A stretch of DNA of 64,000 nt from Xanthobacter autotrophicus (GCF_043194295.1 NZ_JBAFVK010000004.1); one strand, 5' to 3'. Shown: positions 19,557 through 28,353, counted from the stretch's first letter. The notes: a model not told the origin generated them from the sequence alone. Made by a program: numbers and translations.

Positions 19557-20513
19557 TCAGCGATCGTTCGCAGCCGGCGGTCCCTTGCCGGTGGCCATAC
19601 GGGCGCGAAAATCGAGCATGCCGTCGACGAAGCCGAGCACGGCCATGGCCAGCAACGGCCAGCCCAGCACGGCGGACGTCACCCACAGGGCGCCGAGGAT
19701 CAGGGTTCGCGCCGGATGACCTTCGGTCACGGCGTGGACCACGGCGAAACCCGCCAGCGCATAAGCACCGGCGAGGGTCACGGCGCCGGCCGAAGCCGAA
19801 AGGCCGGCAAGCCCCCCCGCCATGGACAGGGCCAGCACCACGGCGAGCACCAGCGACGTCACCGGTGGCAGCCGGAAGGCCGCCAGGTTGGGCCACGGCC
19901 GAGCGAGCGTGCCGGACACACGCGCTGCGCGGGCAGCGAGGTAGAGGCAGACGAGTTGCGAGACCATCGCCATCGCCGCCGCCATGCCGGGCAGGACATG
20001 GGCGATCAGCGTGGCCATAGCGAGGGGGTCGTGTCCGTCCACCCCGGCGGGCAGGCCCTGGCTCACCACCAGGACCTGGAAGGCGGCCGTCACAGCCGCG
20101 CGATACGTCTCATAATCCGGCGCCATGCCAAACAAGGCGATGGTGACGGAGACGGTGGCAAAGCCAGCCGCCAGCAGCACCAGCCCCCCCACGGGAAACC
20201 AGACCAGCCCGCCGCGACCCGCCGGGTCCGCCCGCGCGAGCAGCGCCGCGTAGGACAGGCCAACAGCCGGGCCACCAAGGCCCACCAGATAGGTGATGAG
20301 GAAAGTGCCGCCAAAGGCGATCCAGAGCCCGACGCCCCCGGTGATCGCGGCAAGGGCCGCAGCCAGCGGGCTGAAGGCGATGCCGGCGATCATCACCGGC
20401 AGGGGCGAAAGATAGAAGAGGGGCACGGCCAGAAGCGCACCCGCCGCGACGCCGGCGGCGAGCAATGCGGACGCCAATCCGGCGGCCAGGCCGATGAGGA
20501 TAAGAAAAACCAT
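19557..20513 (-). CDS. DUF2232 family membrane protein
   Basis: Polytopic membrane protein of 318 aa with about eight hydrophobic segments, beginning MVFLILIGLAAGLASALLAAG and ending in a short polar tail. Its place between rpsR and rplI is characteristic of the alphaproteobacterial DUF2232 protein, whose function is unknown. The ATG at 20513 opens the first helix; the 30 upstream in-frame codons overlap the rpsR terminator side and look non-coding. A strong terminator separates it from rpsR, so it may need its own promoter. Confidence 0.85.
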   Translation of the reverse strand: MVFLILIGLAAGLASALLAAGVAAGALLAVPLFYLSPLPVMIAGIAFSPLAAALAAITGGVGLWIAFGGTFLITYLVGLGGPAVGLSYAALLARADPAGRGGLVWFPVGGLVLLAAGFATVSVTIALFGMAPDYETYRAAVTAAFQVLVVSQGLPAGVDGHDPLAMATLIAHVLPGMAAAMAMVSQLVCLYLAARAARVSGTLARPWPNLAAFRLPPVTSLVLAVVLALSMAGGLAGLSASAGAVTLAGAYALAGFAVVHAVTEGHPARTLILGALWVTSAVLGWPLLAMAVLGFVDGMLDFRARMATGKGPPAANDR

Positions 20514-20612
20514 CCGACAAGCTGTCCCGCTGACGCGGTTAGAGGCGGACCTTGGGTCCACCCCAGCAGACGCCCCGGAGACTTCCCCGCGACGCGTCGC
20601 CAAAACCAGAGG

Positions 20613-20639
20613 AAAACGCCCTCCCCGGCGGGGAGGGCG
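20613..20639 (-). terminator. Terminator downstream of rpsR
   Basis: On the minus strand CGCCCTCCCC-GC-CGGGGAGGGCG-TTTT is a very stable hairpin with a U-tract, seven bases after the rpsR stop. It would limit read-through from rpsF-rpsR into the DUF2232 gene and rplI. Confidence 0.85.
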
Positions 20640-20645
20640 AATGGA

Positions 20646-20912
20646 TCAGCGGATCACGAAGGGCAGAAGGCCCAGGAACCGCGAGCGCTTGATGGCGGTC
20701 GAAAGCTCACGCTGCTTCTTGGCGGAGACCGCCGTGATGCGCGAGGGCACGATCTTGCCACGCTCGGAGATGTAGCGCTGCAGGAGCCGCACATCCTTGT
20801 AGTCGATCTTCGGCGCGTTGGGACCGGAGAACGGGCAGGTCTTGCGACGACGGAAGAAGGGACGACGCTGGCCACCGCCACCGCCGGCGCCACCGGACTG
20901 AGCGAACGCCAT
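20646..20912 (-). CDS. rpsR: 30S ribosomal protein S18
   Basis: An 88-residue protein that pairs with S6 on the platform of the 30S subunit. The Gly-rich N-terminus is followed by RRPFFRRRKTCPFSG, IDYKDVRLLQRYISERGKI and RELSTAIKRSRFLGLLPF, the full S18 signature. The ATG overlaps the rpsF stop (TGATG), so the two partner proteins are translationally coupled. Confidence 0.98.
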   Translation of the reverse strand: MAFAQSGGAGGGGGQRRPFFRRRKTCPFSGPNAPKIDYKDVRLLQRYISERGKIVPSRITAVSAKKQRELSTAIKRSRFLGLLPFVIR

Positions 20913-21370
20913 CAGACTTCCTCCTCGCCGCCATGGGACTCTTCAGTGGGACGCGGACGGCGCGGACGGTCCTCGCGACCACCGAAGCCGCGGTCGCCAC
21001 GATCACCGCGATCGCCACGGTCCCCACGCTCGCCGCGATCATCGCGGTCGCGCTTCTGGAGCATGGCGGACTGGCCTTCCTCATGCTCCTCGACGCGGAG
21101 GGTGAGGATGCGCAGGACGTCTTCGTCGATGCGCTGCTGGCGCTCCAGTTCCTGGATCGCAGCCGCGGGGGCATCGATGTTCAGGAGCGTGAAGTGCGCC
21201 TTGCGGTTCTTGTTGATGCGATAGGTCAGGGACTTCACGCCCCAGTACTCGGTCTTGCCGACCGAGCCGCCATTCGCCTCGATGACACCCTTGAATCGGG
21301 TGGTGAGTTCCTCGACCTGCTGCGCCGTAACGTCCTGGCGCGCGAGGAACACGTGCTCGTAAAGCGGCAT
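20912..21370 (-). CDS. rpsF: 30S ribosomal protein S6
   Basis: The S6 core starts MPLYEHVFLARQDVTAQQVE (residue 1 at 21370) and includes YWGVKSLTYRINKNRKAHFT. The protein is 152 aa. Its C-terminal tail is a repetitive Arg/Gly/Asp stretch (five RGD-type triplets, GERGDRGDRGDRGDRGFGG) ending acidic, common in alphaproteobacteria and probably disordered. The open frame extends to 21457, but the family start has the right N-terminus. Confidence 0.97.
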   Translation of the reverse strand: MPLYEHVFLARQDVTAQQVEELTTRFKGVIEANGGSVGKTEYWGVKSLTYRINKNRKAHFTLLNIDAPAAAIQELERQQRIDEDVLRILTLRVEEHEEGQSAMLQKRDRDDRGERGDRGDRGDRGDRGFGGREDRPRRPRPTEESHGGEEEV

Positions 21371-21559
21371 GTGTTCGTGTGCCTTTCGTTTCACTTCCGT
21401 CCACCGGCGCCAAGCCCTTCTTGCCGGAAAGGCGCGAAGCTCGGAAGGCGGGGACACGGGACGACGGGCAGATGCCCTGTTTTTCGACGCCGGGGCAGAT
21501 AAGCCGAGGCAAAGAAAAACCGTCCGTTCAGCCCCCGGCCGGGTGCGACGGAAGCGGCG

Positions 21560-21587
21560 CGTATAGCAGATTCTGCGTCGAAGGCAA
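21560..21587 (-). promoter_or_regulatory. Candidate sigma-70-type promoter for rpsF-rpsR
   Basis: On the minus strand TTGCCT and TATACG are separated by 16 bases, about 190 bases upstream of the rpsF ATG. It is the best -35/-10 pair in the gap. The long leader leaves room for S6:S18-type autoregulation, which I cannot demonstrate. Confidence 0.45.
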
Positions 21588-21628
21588 GTTTCGAGCGCGC
21601 CTCTCAGCCGCCAACACGCAGTCCCGGC

Positions 21629-22684
21629 TCAGAACAGGCCCATGCTGGTGCTGGAATTGCGGGCCGGCGTCACCGGCTTCGCGGACGCGGGCTTGGCAGA
21701 GACCGGCTTGGCAGCGGTGCCGCTGGCGCCGGTCGCGGAAGCGGAGGCCGGATTGGCCGGCTTCGGCTTCTTCTTCGGCGCGGGGGTGGCGGAGGCCACC
21801 TTCGGCTCCGGCACGCCCTTGTTCATGGCGATCAGCTCGGAGACGGTGACGAACTTGTAGCCCTTGGCCTTGAGGTCATCGAACACCTTGGGCATCGCGT
21901 CCACCGTAGTGGGGTGGATGTCGTGGGCAAGCACGATGGCGCCAGGATGGGCATGGGCGACGATCCGGTCATGGATGACCTGCGCGTTGCGGTCCTTCCA
22001 GTCCAGCGGATCCACCGACCAGTAGATGAAGGTCGAGCCGAACTTCTCGCGCAGATGGGCGCGTAGCGCGGGGGTCATGGCGCCGTAAGGCGGGCGGACA
22101 TAGAGCGGCGACTTGCCGGTGATCTGCTCGATGGCGGCGTTGGTATCGCCGATCTGCTTGTCGGCGGCCGCCACCGAAATCTTGGGCAGCTGCGGGTGAT
22201 CCCAGGAGTGGTTTGCCACCTCGTGGCCCTGCGCGATCATCTGCTTGATGATGGCGGGCGAGGCGGTCGCCCGGCTTCCGAGCACGAAGAAGGTGGCCTT
22301 GATGCCGCGCTGCTCCAGCATCTTCAGCAGCCGGGGCGTCGTCTCGGGGTTCGGGCCATCGTCGAAGGTCATGGCGATGTAAGGGCCGTCCACCACCGCG
22401 GAAGAATAGGCCACCAGCTTCTGCGGCGAGGTGCCGGTCGGGGCGGGCGTCGCGGCCGGCGCCGACATGCCCGCAGCGGGGGCCGGCGGCTCGGCGGCGG
22501 TCTGCGAGGCGGCGAAGGTACCGGTCGGCGTCATCGTGGCGAGCGGCTTGGCGGCGGAAGGCACCGGCTGGAAGGTCTGACCAAGGGCGGAGCCCAGGCC
22601 CATCAGGCCCGCGGCGGCAAAAGCGAGAAATCCCAGGGAAGCCTTCACGATGGACCACTTTCCATGTCTGTGCCGGGCGACCAT
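21629..22684 (-). CDS. Secreted polysaccharide deacetylase (NodB homology domain)
   Basis: Predicted metal-dependent N-deacetylase of chitooligosaccharide or peptidoglycan type, exported. A hydrophobic segment (ASLGFLAFAAAGLMGLGSALG) serves as signal peptide or anchor, followed by a Pro/Ala-rich linker. All NodB motifs are present: TFDDGP (metal Asp), HSWDHP (metal His pair), RPPYG, WSVDPLDWKD and LAHDIH. The C-terminal 50 residues are Lys/Ala/Pro-rich, suggesting wall association. The start is uncertain: ATG 22714, ATG 22684 and GTG 22648 all precede the hydrophobic segment. It lies between rpsF and divergent fabD. Confidence 0.9.
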   Translation of the reverse strand: MVARHRHGKWSIVKASLGFLAFAAAGLMGLGSALGQTFQPVPSAAKPLATMTPTGTFAASQTAAEPPAPAAGMSAPAATPAPTGTSPQKLVAYSSAVVDGPYIAMTFDDGPNPETTPRLLKMLEQRGIKATFFVLGSRATASPAIIKQMIAQGHEVANHSWDHPQLPKISVAAADKQIGDTNAAIEQITGKSPLYVRPPYGAMTPALRAHLREKFGSTFIYWSVDPLDWKDRNAQVIHDRIVAHAHPGAIVLAHDIHPTTVDAMPKVFDDLKAKGYKFVTVSELIAMNKGVPEPKVASATPAPKKKPKPANPASASATGASGTAAKPVSAKPASAKPVTPARNSSTSMGLF

Positions 22685-22820
22685 AGCCCGGTTTCGTTCA
22701 CGCCCTACGCACAAGTTCGCCTAGCCCCTATGCATAAAATGTGAAGCGGAAGAGGCAAACGCCCCTCATTCCGCAAAGTCAAGTTCGGTCGTCTTTCAGT
22801 TTGAAATGAAGCGCAGTCGG

Positions 22821-22860
22821 CCCCCTCTCCCGCTTACGAGGGTGCTGGGGAGGGGGAGGG
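22821..22860 (-). repeat. GC-rich dispersed repeat, copy A
   Basis: Read on the minus strand it gives a run of CCCTCCCC, then GCACCCTCG and TAAGCGGGAGAGGG. It is the inverted partner of copy B 40 bases away and resembles copy C near 24.2 kb. Confidence 0.6.
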
Positions 22861-22896
22861 ACTGCGCATCGGCGCCAAGGAAAACCACCCGTTGCC

Positions 22897-22930
22897 CCTT
22901 CCTAACCTCCCCGGCAAGCGGGAGAGGGTT
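22897..22930 (+). repeat. GC-rich dispersed repeat, copy B
   Basis: Reads CCTAACCTCCCCGGCAAG then CGGGAGAGGG. Its 3' half is identical to copy C. Together with copy A it could fold into a large stem in the fabD leader. Confidence 0.6.
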
Positions 22931-23024
22931 CCATGGTGCCCGGTCCGTCAAGTTCCCTCGCCTTGACTCGCCCACAATCCGGGTGTCTCTGCCCTCCCCA
23001 AATTTCATAACCGGAGGGCCACGC

Positions 23025-24011
23025 ATGTCGGATGGGCCGCGTACAGGATCTCAGACCGCCTTTATCTTCCCCGGCCAGGGCAGCCAGGCTGTGGGAATGG
23101 GCAAGGCGCTGGCGGACAATTTCCCGGCCGCGAAGGCCGTGTTCGATGAAGTGGACGCCGCCCTCAACGAGAGCCTGACGCAGGTGATGTGGGACGGCCC
23201 CATCGACGCGCTGACCCTCACCGCCAATGCCCAGCCAGCGCTCATGGCGGTCTCCCTTGCCGCGCTGCGCGTACTGGAGACCGAGGCGGGGCTCGACCTT
23301 GCCCGCGAGGCGGCCTTCGTGGCCGGCCATTCGCTGGGCGAATATTCGGCCCTCGCCGCCGCTGGCGCCCTCACCATCACGGAAGCCGCCCGGCTGCTGC
23401 GCATCCGCGGCCGCGCCATGCAGGAGGCGGTGCCGGTGGGCGAAGGCGCCATGGCCGCCCTGCTGGGTCTTGACTACGACCAGGCGGTGGCAGTGGCCGC
23501 AGAAGCCGCCGGCGACGACGTGTGCGAGGCCGCCAACGACAACGCACCGGGCCAGGTGGTGGTCTCCGGCACCAAGGCGGCGGTGGAGCGTGCCATCGTC
23601 ATCGCCAAGGAGAAGGGCGCCATGAAGGCCCTGCTCCTTCCGGTGTCCGCCCCCTTCCATTGCCGCCTCATGGGCCCCGCCGCCGAGGCCATGGAAGTGG
23701 CCCTTTCCGGCTCCACCGTCATGACCCCGCGCGTGCCGCTTGTGGCCAATGTGCGCGCCTCCCCAGTGACCGACCCGGCCGAGATCGTCCGCCTGCTGGT
23801 GGAGCAGGTGACCGGCACCGTGCGCTGGCGCGAAAGCGTCATCTACATGGCGGGCGCGGGCGTGACGCGCATGGTCGAGATCGGCGCCGGCAAGGTGCTG
23901 TGTGGCCTCGTCAAGCGTATCGACAAGTCGGTGTCCACGAGCGCTGTCGGCACGGCGGAAGACGTGGCGGCCTTCATCGCCGCCCGCAATGCTGCCGCCT
24001 CGGCGGCCTGA
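23025..24011 (+). CDS. fabD: Malonyl-CoA:ACP transacylase
   Basis: Moves malonyl from CoA to ACP to feed fatty-acid elongation. The 328-residue protein shows FIFPGQGSQAVGMG at the N-terminus, the nucleophile Ser103 in AGHSLGEYSAL, and PVSAPFHCRLM with the catalytic His. CCGGAGGG lies upstream of the ATG at 23025. It is followed by fabG, but acpP and fabF lie in another cluster at 4.3-5.9 kb on the other strand. Confidence 0.97.
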   Translation: MSDGPRTGSQTAFIFPGQGSQAVGMGKALADNFPAAKAVFDEVDAALNESLTQVMWDGPIDALTLTANAQPALMAVSLAALRVLETEAGLDLAREAAFVAGHSLGEYSALAAAGALTITEAARLLRIRGRAMQEAVPVGEGAMAALLGLDYDQAVAVAAEAAGDDVCEAANDNAPGQVVVSGTKAAVERAIVIAKEKGAMKALLLPVSAPFHCRLMGPAAEAMEVALSGSTVMTPRVPLVANVRASPVTDPAEIVRLLVEQVTGTVRWRESVIYMAGAGVTRMVEIGAGKVLCGLVKRIDKSVSTSAVGTAEDVAAFIAARNAAASAA

Positions 24012-24051
24012 GGCGCGATTTTCCAGACCTGAAGCCCTCTTCCACTCATAA

Positions 24052-24067
24052 GCCGGATATATCCGGC
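24052..24067. promoter_or_regulatory. Perfect 16-base palindrome between fabD and fabG
   Basis: GCCGGATATATCCGGC is self-complementary over its full length and lies 41 bases after the fabD stop. It could be a dimeric regulator site or a short hairpin in the fabD-fabG message. No regulator gene is nearby. Confidence 0.4.
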
Positions 24068-24172
24068 GTCCGCCCTTGCGAACCGAATGCGGCACCAGCC
24101 GTGTTCGGGCCGTGAAGGGTTGGGAGGGCGGAAGGCCTTGACCTAAGGAAACGCGCCGGCCAGTTCTGGCGC

Positions 24173-24212
24173 TTCCCCCTCCCCGGCCCTCCCCCGCAAG
24201 CGGGAGAGGGAG
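24173..24212 (+). repeat. GC-rich dispersed repeat, copy C
   Basis: Shares CCCTCCCCGG and GCAAGCGGGAGAGGG with copies A and B. The dyad CTCCCCCGC-aa-GCGGGAG gives a short hairpin in the fabD-fabG spacer. Confidence 0.6.
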
Positions 24213-24292
24213 TGGCCGCAACACGCGCTCCCGCCCATCGAAGAACACACCGGCCCTGACGCCGGAGACCCGACAAAGGACTGGGGGCTTAC

Positions 24293-25036
24293 ATGTTTGA
24301 TCTTTCCGGCAAGACCGCGCTCGTCACCGGCGCCACCGGCGGCATCGGCGGCGCGATCGCCAAGGCGCTGCACGCCCAGGGCGCCATCGTCGCCATCTCC
24401 GGCACTCGCAAGGAGGCCCTGGACGCCCTCGCCGGCGAGCTGGGCGGCGACCGCGTCCACGTGCTGCCCTGCAATCTCGGCAGCACCGAAGAGGTGGAGA
24501 AGCTGGTTCCGGACGCCGAGGCGGCGCTGGGCGGGCACATCGACATTCTCGTCAACAATGCCGGCATCACCCGCGACAACATCTTCATGCGCCTCTCCGA
24601 CGAAGCATGGGACCAGGTGATCGCGGTGAACCTCACCGCCGCCTTCCGCCTGTCGCGCGCGGCCGTGCGCACCATGATGCGCCGCCGCTCGGGCCGCATC
24701 ATCTCCATCACCTCCATCGTCGGCGTCACCGGCAATGCGGGCCAGGGCAATTATGCAGCCGCCAAGGCGGGCATGATCGGCATGTCCAAGTCGCTGGCCC
24801 AGGAAGTGGCCTCGCGCGGAGTGACGGTGAACTGCGTCGCCCCCGGCTTCATCGCCACCCCCATGACCGACGCCCTCAACGACAAGCAGCGCGAGAGCAT
24901 CCTGAAGGCCGTGCCGGCCGCCAAGCTCGGCACCCCCGAGGACATCGCCGCCGCCTGCGTCTACCTCGCCTCCAACGAGGCCGCCTACGTCACCGGCCAG
25001 ACCCTGCACGTGAACGGCGGCATGGCCATGATCTGA
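24293..25036 (+). CDS. fabG: 3-oxoacyl-ACP reductase
   Basis: NADPH-dependent short-chain dehydrogenase that reduces 3-oxoacyl-ACP. The 247-residue protein has TGATGGIG (cofactor loop), NNAGITRDN, and the Ser/Tyr/Lys catalytic set in SITSIVG and NYAAAKAG. It is distinct from the phaB paralogue at 33.5 kb. It is second in the fabD-fabG pair, and a hairpin follows directly, so the unit appears to end here rather than run into acpP. Confidence 0.96.
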   Translation: MFDLSGKTALVTGATGGIGGAIAKALHAQGAIVAISGTRKEALDALAGELGGDRVHVLPCNLGSTEEVEKLVPDAEAALGGHIDILVNNAGITRDNIFMRLSDEAWDQVIAVNLTAAFRLSRAAVRTMMRRRSGRIISITSIVGVTGNAGQGNYAAAKAGMIGMSKSLAQEVASRGVTVNCVAPGFIATPMTDALNDKQRESILKAVPAAKLGTPEDIAAACVYLASNEAAYVTGQTLHVNGGMAMI

Positions 25037-25044
25037 TCCAGACT

Positions 25045-25080
25045 ACGGCCGGCCGCCGCAGCGCGGGCCGGCCGTTGTCT
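25045..25080 (+). terminator. Hairpin after fabG, probable terminator
   Basis: ACGGCCGGCC and GGCCGGCCGT form a 10-pair stem with an 11-base loop starting 9 bases after the stop, followed by TGTCTGT. The U-tract is weak. Confidence 0.55.
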
Positions 25081-25132
25081 GTGCCTGTCAAAGGTTGTAA
25101 AGTCTTCATGCGTGCGGGGACTGGAGGCACGC

Positions 25133-27649
25133 ATGAAGATCGAGCCTGTGATCCCTGAAATGGGGCTCAAGGGACGTAGTCCGGCAAAGCCGGATGCATC
25201 CAACCTGCTCGGACGCATCTGGGGTCGCGTTCTCGATTTCGGACTGATCCTTTGGGTGGTGAGGGTGCCGCTGGCCAGCGTCGTCCTCGGCCTCCTCCTC
25301 ATGTCCGCCGTGACGCAGGCCCAGGATGTGACGCTGGACGTCGCCATGGCGGGTGCACCCGTAGGCGCGGCCGCCGGCCTGTCCCGCACCATGATCGCCC
25401 TGCTCGCCGCCGTGTTCCTATTGTGGGCCATGCCGGTGCACTACGCCGCCCGCCTCCTGATGGAGACGGACCAGGGCATCGCCGACATCAGCACCCGACG
25501 CAATGCCGCCGCCGCGGCGCGGGGGGGCAAGCACGACCTGATCTTCTGCCTGATGCTGCGCCTTGTGCCGCGCATTCTCGGCGCGCTCACCTTCGTCGCC
25601 TTCGCCATCGGCGCGCGCAACGCCATCGGCAACCTGCCCACCCTCGCCGACCGGCCCGCCATGGCGGCCGCCCATGACCAGCTGGCGCTTCTGTCCTGGG
25701 TCATGCTGGCCGGTGCGCCGCTGTTCTATGCCTATACCCTCATGCGCGGGCTGTTCACCGACGTGGGCCCCCTCAAGGCCTTCGATGCGGCACTGGCGCG
25801 GCGGCTCGCCGGCGTGTTCGCCGCGCTCGGCATCGAGGCGCGACCGGACGATCCCGAGGCGGAGCTGCACGCCACGGGCCGGCTGATCCTGCTCGCCTAT
25901 GCGGTGCTGGTGATCGTGGTGCTGGCCGCGAGCCCCCACTGGCTGGCGCGACACCTGCCCCTCGCCTTCGCCGTGCCGCTCATATTCGGCGGCTGGGTGC
26001 CTATCCTCGGCTACCTGTCATCGGTGGGGCGGCGCTTCCACGTGCCGATCCTCACCGCCCTCTTCCTGCTCGGCGCCATTGGCGTCTATGTGTTCGGCGA
26101 CAACCACGCCGTACGCACGCTGACGGCCGTGGAACCGGCATACCGACGCACCGCCATGGAGCCGGCGGTCCAGCTGTGGATGCGCGCCAACGGCTGCGCG
26201 GAGGCCCCGGCCACCTGTCCGCGCCCGATCATCGTGGCGGCGGCGGGCGGGGCGAGCCGGGCCGGCTTCTTCACCGCAAGCGTCATCGGCCATTTCCTCG
26301 ACTTCGAGCGCCACAAGCAGGGCTTCTCCTTCACCCGGGCCGACGGCTCGAAGATCAACCGGGCCGCCCGCGACGATGGCCGCTTCACCCCCGCCATCGA
26401 GCAGGCCCTGAACGGCAAGGACATCGCGAGCCACATCTTCGCCATTTCCGGCGTCTCCGGCGGGTCCTACGGGGCTGCCGTGGTGGCGGCGGCGCTGGCG
26501 GCCCGCACCGGCTCGGCCGCCCCCTGCCCCGGCAAGGCGCCGGACGGCTGGTTCGGCGGCACGCTCGCCGGCTGGCGCGACTGCCTGGAGAGCATGACGG
26601 CGGGCGATTATCTCACCGCCACCTTCTTCGGCCTCGCCTTCCACGACCAGGTTCAGCTGTTCCTGTCCGATCGCGCGGCGCTGCTGGAGCAGTCCTGGGA
26701 GGACAATTTCGCCCGGCACATTCTGGCCGCGGGCGCCAAGGCGACCCCCGATTCGGCGGACAGGCTGGCGAAGCATTTCCTCGGTGCGCCGCCTGATCCG
26801 GATCGCTGGGTGCCCTTCCTGGTGCTTAACGGCACCTCGGTGGAGACCGGCCAGCGCATCGTCACTACCGACTTAGCGCCCACCTATGCCGCTACCAGCC
26901 GTTGCCCCTCGGGAGGCGCCAACGCGGAATGTCCCCTCTTCACCCACGCCATCGATTTCCACGGCATGGTGCGGTCCGATCTCGACGTACGGCTCTCCAC
27001 CGCCGCCACAAATTCCGCCCGCTTCCCGGTGATCTCGCCGCCGGGCTCCATCTACCAGATGGACAGGGATGTGGTGGATCGCATCGTGGACGGTGGCTAT
27101 TTCGAGAATTTCGGGGTGGAGAGCGCGCTCGAGCTGGCCGAGGCCATGGTGGAGATCGAGCCGAGGCTCGCCCCCTTCATCCTGGTGATCGCCAATGATC
27201 CCGGCAGCGTGCTGACCGAGGAGCGCACTGCCCGCACCAGCAGCGGAGTGGTAGTGCCCGACGCCCCGGACCAGGCCGCCTTTACGGAGGTCACCGGGCC
27301 GGTGGGCGCCATCGGAGCAGTGCGAAGCGGCCGGGGACGGCTGGCGGTGGCAACAGCAACCCACTGGCTTGATGCCCGTTTCGGCGATCGCTGCCCCACC
27401 AATCTCGTGCAGATCAAGGTGTGGCCCGAGGCGGTGAAGGACGGTCATTGCCCGGTGGGCGAAGCCACGCCGGAGAAGATCCGCGACGTGTCCATGAGCT
27501 GGTGGCTCTCCAAGCCGGTGCAGATGAACTTGCACGAGCAGTTGGAAGCCACCGCCGACCGCTGCAACAACGGCACGGCGGTGGAAGCCGTGTGGGCGGC
27601 GCTGGCGACACCGTCGCGGGCCTGCATCGGCGACAGCCCGTCGCGCTGA
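25133..27649 (+). CDS. Membrane-anchored patatin-like phospholipase
   Basis: An 838-residue fusion. Residues 1-330 hold about seven hydrophobic segments (near 35-62, 84-104, 137-162, 184-205, 252-268, 274-297 and 303-321). The rest is a patatin-type hydrolase domain: the oxyanion loop AAGGASRAG (372-378), the nucleophile elbow SGVSGGS with Ser442, and the dyad acid Asp653 in DGGYFENFG. The segment ATNSARFPVISPPG is also typical of patatins. It should cleave lipid acyl esters at the inner membrane. GGAGG precedes the ATG at 25133; a GTG at 25112 is less likely. It is not part of the fab operon. Confidence 0.85.
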   Translation: MKIEPVIPEMGLKGRSPAKPDASNLLGRIWGRVLDFGLILWVVRVPLASVVLGLLLMSAVTQAQDVTLDVAMAGAPVGAAAGLSRTMIALLAAVFLLWAMPVHYAARLLMETDQGIADISTRRNAAAAARGGKHDLIFCLMLRLVPRILGALTFVAFAIGARNAIGNLPTLADRPAMAAAHDQLALLSWVMLAGAPLFYAYTLMRGLFTDVGPLKAFDAALARRLAGVFAALGIEARPDDPEAELHATGRLILLAYAVLVIVVLAASPHWLARHLPLAFAVPLIFGGWVPILGYLSSVGRRFHVPILTALFLLGAIGVYVFGDNHAVRTLTAVEPAYRRTAMEPAVQLWMRANGCAEAPATCPRPIIVAAAGGASRAGFFTASVIGHFLDFERHKQGFSFTRADGSKINRAARDDGRFTPAIEQALNGKDIASHIFAISGVSGGSYGAAVVAAALAARTGSAAPCPGKAPDGWFGGTLAGWRDCLESMTAGDYLTATFFGLAFHDQVQLFLSDRAALLEQSWEDNFARHILAAGAKATPDSADRLAKHFLGAPPDPDRWVPFLVLNGTSVETGQRIVTTDLAPTYAATSRCPSGGANAECPLFTHAIDFHGMVRSDLDVRLSTAATNSARFPVISPPGSIYQMDRDVVDRIVDGGYFENFGVESALELAEAMVEIEPRLAPFILVIANDPGSVLTEERTARTSSGVVVPDAPDQAAFTEVTGPVGAIGAVRSGRGRLAVATATHWLDARFGDRCPTNLVQIKVWPEAVKDGHCPVGEATPEKIRDVSMSWWLSKPVQMNLHEQLEATADRCNNGTAVEAVWAALATPSRACIGDSPSR

Positions 27650-27794
27650 TCCCGATGGCCTCGGCCGGCGGCCGGGGCCGGGTTTCCCTCGCCCCAGCAC
27701 CCCGCAGGAGGCTCGCGGCCGCTGGCGGCGCAGACGGGCGCGGATCTTTCCCGCGCCGCCGATCCCCTTTAGGATTTTCCCGTTTCAGCCTGCT

Positions 27795-27819
27795 GCCGGC
27801 CCGTCCGGCGGCCTTTTTT
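27795..27819 (+). terminator. Possible terminator after the patatin-like gene
   Basis: GCCGG-cccgt-CCGGC followed by ggccTTTTTT lies about 145 bases after the stop and 30 bases before the next ATG. The stem is short. Confidence 0.5.
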
Positions 27820-27847
27820 CAACGACCCGATTTTGGAAGGAGCCGCC

Positions 27848-28267
27848 ATGGCGCGCGCCCAGACCGCCTATCTGTCCCGCAGCGATGTGCCGGCCCGCCC
27901 GGCCCTGCAGCAGGCCCTCAACGCCCTCAAGCTGAAGCTGGTCCTGGATGACGGCTACGTGCCGTTCGAATCGTCCGGCTACCTGCCCTGCACCCTCGAC
28001 GGCGAGGACGCCGGCTTCACCCTGCGCTTCAGCGACGTGGACGCCGGTGCCCCCCGCTCCCCCGTGCTGGCCGAGGCCCTCGGCGGGCGGGACGTGGCCC
28101 TGGACTTCAAATGGAGCGGTGACGTGCGCGAGCAGGTGAGCGCCATGGGCGTGTGCGCCGCGCTCGCCGGCAGCTTCGGTGCCCTCGTTCACGATCCGGA
28201 CAAGGATGTGATTCTCGATGCCGCCAAGCTCCTCGCCCGCGCCAAAGCGGGGCTGGAGGAACTCTGA
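27848..28267 (+). CDS. Hypothetical cytosolic protein, 139 aa
   Basis: Starts MARAQTAYLSRSDVPARPAL with GGAAGGAG upstream. It has no signal peptide or membrane helix. The composition is that of a globular alpha/beta protein with GYLPCTLDGEDAGFTLRF and WSGDVREQVSAMGVCAALAGSF segments. I do not recognise the family. It follows the patatin-like gene by 198 bases behind a likely terminator and converges with the foldase gene, so no partner is implied by layout. Confidence 0.7.
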   Translation: MARAQTAYLSRSDVPARPALQQALNALKLKLVLDDGYVPFESSGYLPCTLDGEDAGFTLRFSDVDAGAPRSPVLAEALGGRDVALDFKWSGDVREQVSAMGVCAALAGSFGALVHDPDKDVILDAAKLLARAKAGLEEL

Positions 28268-28303
28268 GCCGCTGCCGGACACGCTCGCGGCCCGCAGCCG
28301 ACA

Positions 28304-28332
28304 TGAAAAAGGGGCGCCGAAGCACCCCTTTC
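28304..28332 (-). terminator. Terminator of the PpiC-type foldase gene
   Basis: On the minus strand GGGGTGC-ttcg-GCGCCCC is followed by TTTTTC. The UUCG tetraloop makes it very stable. The plus-strand reading has a weaker U-tract, so it may also stop the converging 27848 gene. Confidence 0.85.
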
Positions 28333-28353
28333 AAAACCGGCTCGTACCCGCGA

